Assembly (NCBI GenBank): GCA_022787165.1
Contig: JALFVL010000038.1
Coordinates: 1-64,000 of the forward strand
Source: Clostridiales bacterium
GTDB lineage: Bacteria; Bacillota; Clostridia; Christensenellales; Aristaeellaceae
Direction: 5' to 3'
Length of the DNA: 64,000 nt
Positions within the stretch are counted from its first letter, which is position 1. Every line of letters begins with the position of its first letter. The notes below the pieces were generated by a model that saw only the letters and a list, made by a program, of their open reading frames with translations, ran no database searches and had not been told where the DNA came from. Below are positions 60,918 through 64,000 of this stretch, one piece after another. Both the position numbers and the translations under genes were made by a program.

Positions 60918-63900
60918 TCAGGGAATCTGAATGCGGTTGAGGTTGAATTTCTTTTCCTCGGCCAGATTGCCGTCCGCGTCATAGCTGCGCTCGATGCGGG
61001 CGACGCCGTCCGTGTTGTTCGTGCCCCAGCCGTCAGCGCCGTAATACGTCTCCGACGTCACGCGGCTGTTCGCGTCGTATTCGTAGGCCACCTCGGCATA
61101 GCCCTTCGCGCCGTCGACCTTCGTCTCCCCATCCGCGAGCAGATAGACCTCCTGCGTGACGCGGTCCATCATGTCGCGCGTGTAGCGGACGACCTGATAA
61201 CCGCCCGCCGTGGTGACGGGATTCTTCTCCGCGTCCATGTAGTGCTCCTCGCGCACGCGGGAGAGGCTGTCGTAAACGTACTCGACGCGGGTGTAGCCTT
61301 CGGAGGTGACCATTGGCTCGCCGTCGGCATCCAGGCTGACGCGGGCGCTGACCAGGTTGTCCTCGCCGTATTCCATGCGCACCTGCAGGCTGCCATTCAC
61401 GCTCGCCATCGGGTTGCCGTTCGCGTCGGTGTATTTTTCCAGCACGGGCCGTCCGGAGCTGTCCACGACGATGTCCTTGGCCTCGTAGCCGTCCACGCAG
61501 GCGACCGGGCTGCCGTCATCCAGGAAATAGCCCTCCCAGATGACGTTGCCGCTCGCGTCATACTCCATGCGCTTGACCTCGTAGCCGCCCGCCTGGCGCA
61601 CGGGGCTGCCCTTCGCGTCGAAATAACGCTCCTCAATCACCCGGCCTGCCCAGTCACAGACGTATGTTGCGCTGGCATAGCCGCCCTTCCAGACGATGGG
61701 CTGTCCGTCGCTGCCGAAGTACTGCTCCGCAATCAGGCCGCCGTTTTCGTTGTATTGCGCCGTCCTGCCCGCAAAGCCATAGCTGATGACGTAGAGCTGC
61801 CCGTCCTCGCCGTAAAACGCCTCGCGCGTCAGGTTGCCGTTTTCGTTGTACGTCCGCTCGGAGTAGGCCTCGCCGAAGCTTCCCCTGCCGTATTCGCCAT
61901 CCGTCTTGTAATAGCCCGTGCGGATGCAGTTGCCGTCCGCGTCGTAGGCGTATTGCAGCAGCGCGTAGGTGCTCGCATAGTCGCAGGTTTCGCCCTTTTC
62001 GTTCTGATGGCGAACCTCCAGCACATGCCCCTGCGCGTCATAGGTGTAGAGCTCGCGCGCATAGCCGTAGGAGGATACAATCAGCTCGCCATTCGGATCG
62101 AGGAAATTGATCTGCGTAACGCGGTCGCGCTCGTCATAGGCATAGGTGATCTGCGCAAAGCGCATGTTGCCGAAGGTCGGCTCACCCTTCTCGTTCAGGC
62201 TGACAATCGACAGCTGGTTGCCATGCCCGTCATAGGTCATGCGCTGGCCGCAGTAGCCCGTCTGCGTCCTGATGGGGTTGCCGTCCGTCCCGTAATACCA
62301 AAGCTCTGTCAGCCTGTCGTGATCGTCATAGGTATAGCGGACCGCCCAGGCCATGCCCCGATGGAGCACGGGCTCCCCCGCCGCGCCGTAATAGGCCTCC
62401 ATGAGCAGGTTGCCCCGCGCGTCATATTCCAGGGAGACCTGCGCATATTCGCCGTTGATCAGCGCCGGCTGCTGCACATGGTCGTAAAACGAAATCCTCG
62501 TCGTATTCCCGTTGGCGTCGTATTCGTAGAGCACATAGGCATAGCCGCCGTAGCCGTTGATCAGATTGAGATTCTCGTCGAGGTAGGCCTCCTTGAGCAG
62601 ATTGCCCCGCGCGTCATACTGCCTGTCCAGCACGGCATAGCCGTAGTCCGTCACGACCAGCGCGCCGTCCTCGCCATAATAGCGCGCCTGCGTCCGCATG
62701 CCGTTCAGGTCATAGCTGTATTCCGCCGCGGCATAGCCCGCGCGGACGTTCATCAGCTCGCCGTCCGTGCCCAGCCAGGCCTCGCGCACGACGTTGCCCG
62801 CCGCGTCGTAGGCCGTCTGCCTGGCCGCATAGCCGCCCGTCGCCAGGCAGAGCGCGCCGCCTTCATCGTAATAGCCGACGTAGGTCTGCCGCCTGAGCTC
62901 ATCATAGGCATAGCGCATGATGGAGAAGCCGTTCGTGCCCATCATCGGCTGACCCTGCTGATCAAGATAGGCCATCTCGGTCGGCAGGCCCTCCTCGGTT
63001 CTGACTGTGCGGATGATCCATGCGCCGTCCGTCATGCGGCAGGCCTCGCCTGCGCGGTTGTACACCCGCTCCCAGCGGGTCAGCCCGTCGTCCGACCAGG
63101 CCGTCTCGATGATGGCATAGCCCGCCCTCAGATTGACCAGCTCGCCATTCTCGCCCAGGTAGCGCGTGCTCGTGCGGCGGTTCTTGGCGTCATAGGCGTA
63201 CTGAATCTGAGCAAAGCCCGAGGAAAGCATCGTCGGATAATGGCGCGCATCGAGGTAGCTCTCCAGCGTCACATTGCCCGCCGCGTCATACGTTCTTGAA
63301 ATCGCCGCATAACCATCCGAAATCACGCAGGGCTCATCCAGATCGTCATAGTACGCGACCAGCGTCTGGTTGCCGCGCTCGTCGTAGGCATAGCGCACGC
63401 AGGCGTAACCCGAGGCAAGCTGGATCGCCGTGCCATCCGCGCCCAGATAGCGCTCCAGGATGACGTGGTTGTCCGCGTCATAGGCGTACTGCGCGCCGGC
63501 GTAGCCCACCGAGGCGACCGTCAAAAGGCCTGCTTCGTCGCGGTAGCGCAGCTCGGTCACGCGGTTCTGCGCATCGAAGTCGCGCTCCACGCAGGCATAG
63601 CCGTCCGGAATACACACGGCATTGCCCCAGCCGTCCTGGAAGGTTTCCCGGATGAGGTTGTTCCTGTCGTCGTACTCAAACGTCCGCTGGCCGTAGCTGC
63701 CAAGCAGCGCAGAGGCGGCGCCATCCGCCCCGTAATAGCTCTCGCGGATGACCCGGCCGCGCGCATCGTAAGCATAGGCGATGGACGCGTAGCCCTCGGA
63801 GATCACCACACCCTGCCCGATTGTGTCCTGATAAGCGCGCAGCGTGACGCGGCCGTAGGCGTCGACCTGCGTCTCCACCTGCGCATAGCCCAGGGCCGTC

Positions 63901-64000
63901 ATCGTGACCTCCCCGTCCTCGCCCAGGTAGCGCAGCTTGATCACATTGCCCCGCACGTCGTAGAGATATCCGACGCTCGCATAGCCGGAGGGGCAGGTGT
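60918..64000 (-). CDS. Giant YD-type repeat protein, 5' end cut by window edge
   Basis: A frame open from the right edge to the stop at 60918, at least 1,027 residues. The ORF-track start (63956) is an internal ATG because the repeat pattern continues to 64000 without it. At least 32 tandem units of about 32 residues, consensus GYAxxxYxYDxxGNVxxExYYGxDGxPVxxx, as in GYASIAYAYDARGRVIRESY and GYAEVAYEYDANSRVTSETY. The YDxxGN core resembles RHS/YD repeats, but there is no RHS core, toxin end, sortase motif or membrane helix at the C-terminus (NLAEEKKFNLNRIQIP). It lies 56 bases upstream of the Wzz-kinase gene on the same strand, so it is likely part of the polysaccharide unit and probably exported. 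Its beginning, with any signal peptide, is outside the window. Confidence 0.82.
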   Translation of the reverse strand, partial: TCPSGYASVGYLYDVRGNVIKLRYLGEDGEVTMTALGYAQVETQVDAYGRVTLRAYQDTIGQGVVISEGYASIAYAYDARGRVIRESYYGADGAASALLGSYGQRTFEYDDRNNLIRETFQDGWGNAVCIPDGYACVERDFDAQNRVTELRYRDEAGLLTVASVGYAGAQYAYDADNHVILERYLGADGTAIQLASGYACVRYAYDERGNQTLVAYYDDLDEPCVISDGYAAISRTYDAAGNVTLESYLDARHYPTMLSSGFAQIQYAYDAKNRRTSTRYLGENGELVNLRAGYAIIETAWSDDGLTRWERVYNRAGEACRMTDGAWIIRTVRTEEGLPTEMAYLDQQGQPMMGTNGFSIMRYAYDELRRQTYVGYYDEGGALCLATGGYAARQTAYDAAGNVVREAWLGTDGELMNVRAGYAAAEYSYDLNGMRTQARYYGEDGALVVTDYGYAVLDRQYDARGNLLKEAYLDENLNLINGYGGYAYVLYEYDANGNTTRISFYDHVQQPALINGEYAQVSLEYDARGNLLMEAYYGAAGEPVLHRGMAWAVRYTYDDHDRLTELWYYGTDGNPIRTQTGYCGQRMTYDGHGNQLSIVSLNEKGEPTFGNMRFAQITYAYDERDRVTQINFLDPNGELIVSSYGYARELYTYDAQGHVLEVRHQNEKGETCDYASTYALLQYAYDADGNCIRTGYYKTDGEYGRGSFGEAYSERTYNENGNLTREAFYGEDGQLYVISYGFAGRTAQYNENGGLIAEQYFGSDGQPIVWKGGYASATYVCDWAGRVIEERYFDAKGSPVRQAGGYEVKRMEYDASGNVIWEGYFLDDGSPVACVDGYEAKDIVVDSSGRPVLEKYTDANGNPMASVNGSLQVRMEYGEDNLVSARVSLDADGEPMVTSEGYTRVEYVYDSLSRVREEHYMDAEKNPVTTAGGYQVVRYTRDMMDRVTQEVYLLADGETKVDGAKGYAEVAYEYDANSRVTSETYYGADGWGTNNTDGVARIERSYDADGNLAEEKKFNLNRIQIP

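Overview
The window is a GC-rich, densely packed chromosomal stretch from a spore-forming member of the Clostridia (Firmicutes). The evidence is: the run spoIIE - tilS - hpt - ftsH; the darA(yaaQ) - holB - ricT(yaaT) run; class III fructose-1,6-bisphosphatase; the ACT/PFL (UPF0237/UPF0210) pair; SigA-type promoters with 17-bp spacers and strong GGAGG ribosome sites. A gut-type, high-GC lineage (Christensenellales or Oscillospirales relatives) is an inference from style only. I see no rRNA, tRNA, CRISPR array, insertion sequence, phage or integrase gene, so this is core chromosome rather than an island.

Layout, left to right. 1-9.7 kb: a DUF1846 gene running off the left edge, a BspA-type leucine-rich-repeat protein, a divergent SPFH membrane protein with a ribbon-helix-helix partner, a P1 peptidase with a CapA-like protein, a small 2[4Fe-4S] ferredoxin, and the darA-holB-ricT run. 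9.7-18.6 kb: radA, a membrane-anchored calcineurin-like protein, an EamA transporter, and a complete branched-chain amino-acid ABC operon (livJ-H-M-G-F) with its promoter, inter-gene hairpins and terminator. 18.8-33.3 kb, all on the minus strand: GNAT - rlmA - ltaE - MBL-like - M23, a cation diffusion facilitator, and a long unit dacF - rluB - TPR protein - NusG-II protein - acyltransferase - nfo - panE. 33.3-43.9 kb: a plus-strand collagen-like, cysteine-rich protein (probable spore surface), an NlpC/P60-like hydrolase, then a minus unit pepF - hypothetical - membrane protein - HAD/thymidylate-kinase fusion - mnmA - DUF5662, then ACT-PFL and fbp-HAD. 46-57.5 kb: PHP - VanW - ridA, tilS - hpt - ftsH, spoIIE, rmuC and a small membrane protein. 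57.7-64 kb: a cell-surface polysaccharide control unit (BY-kinase with Wzz domain, CpsB phosphatase, LCP ligase) preceded by a huge 32-residue-repeat YD protein that runs off the right edge.

The most notable points are: a single ORF fusing a HAD phosphatase to thymidylate kinase; a collagen-like protein with a 20-cysteine head and a close match to a SigK promoter; three membrane-anchored metallohydrolase-fold proteins (CapA-like, calcineurin-like, ComEC/MBL-like) that each appear to have lost metal ligands; at least 32 tandem YD units next to the capsule kinase; and a perfect consensus promoter aimed antisense through a small membrane-protein gene towards rmuC.

The long ORFs on the opposite strand of most genes (for example 951, 811, 805, 773 and 733 codons) are high-GC shadows and are left out. 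Start codons were moved wherever a ribosome site or promoter decided it; several genes use TTG or GTG.
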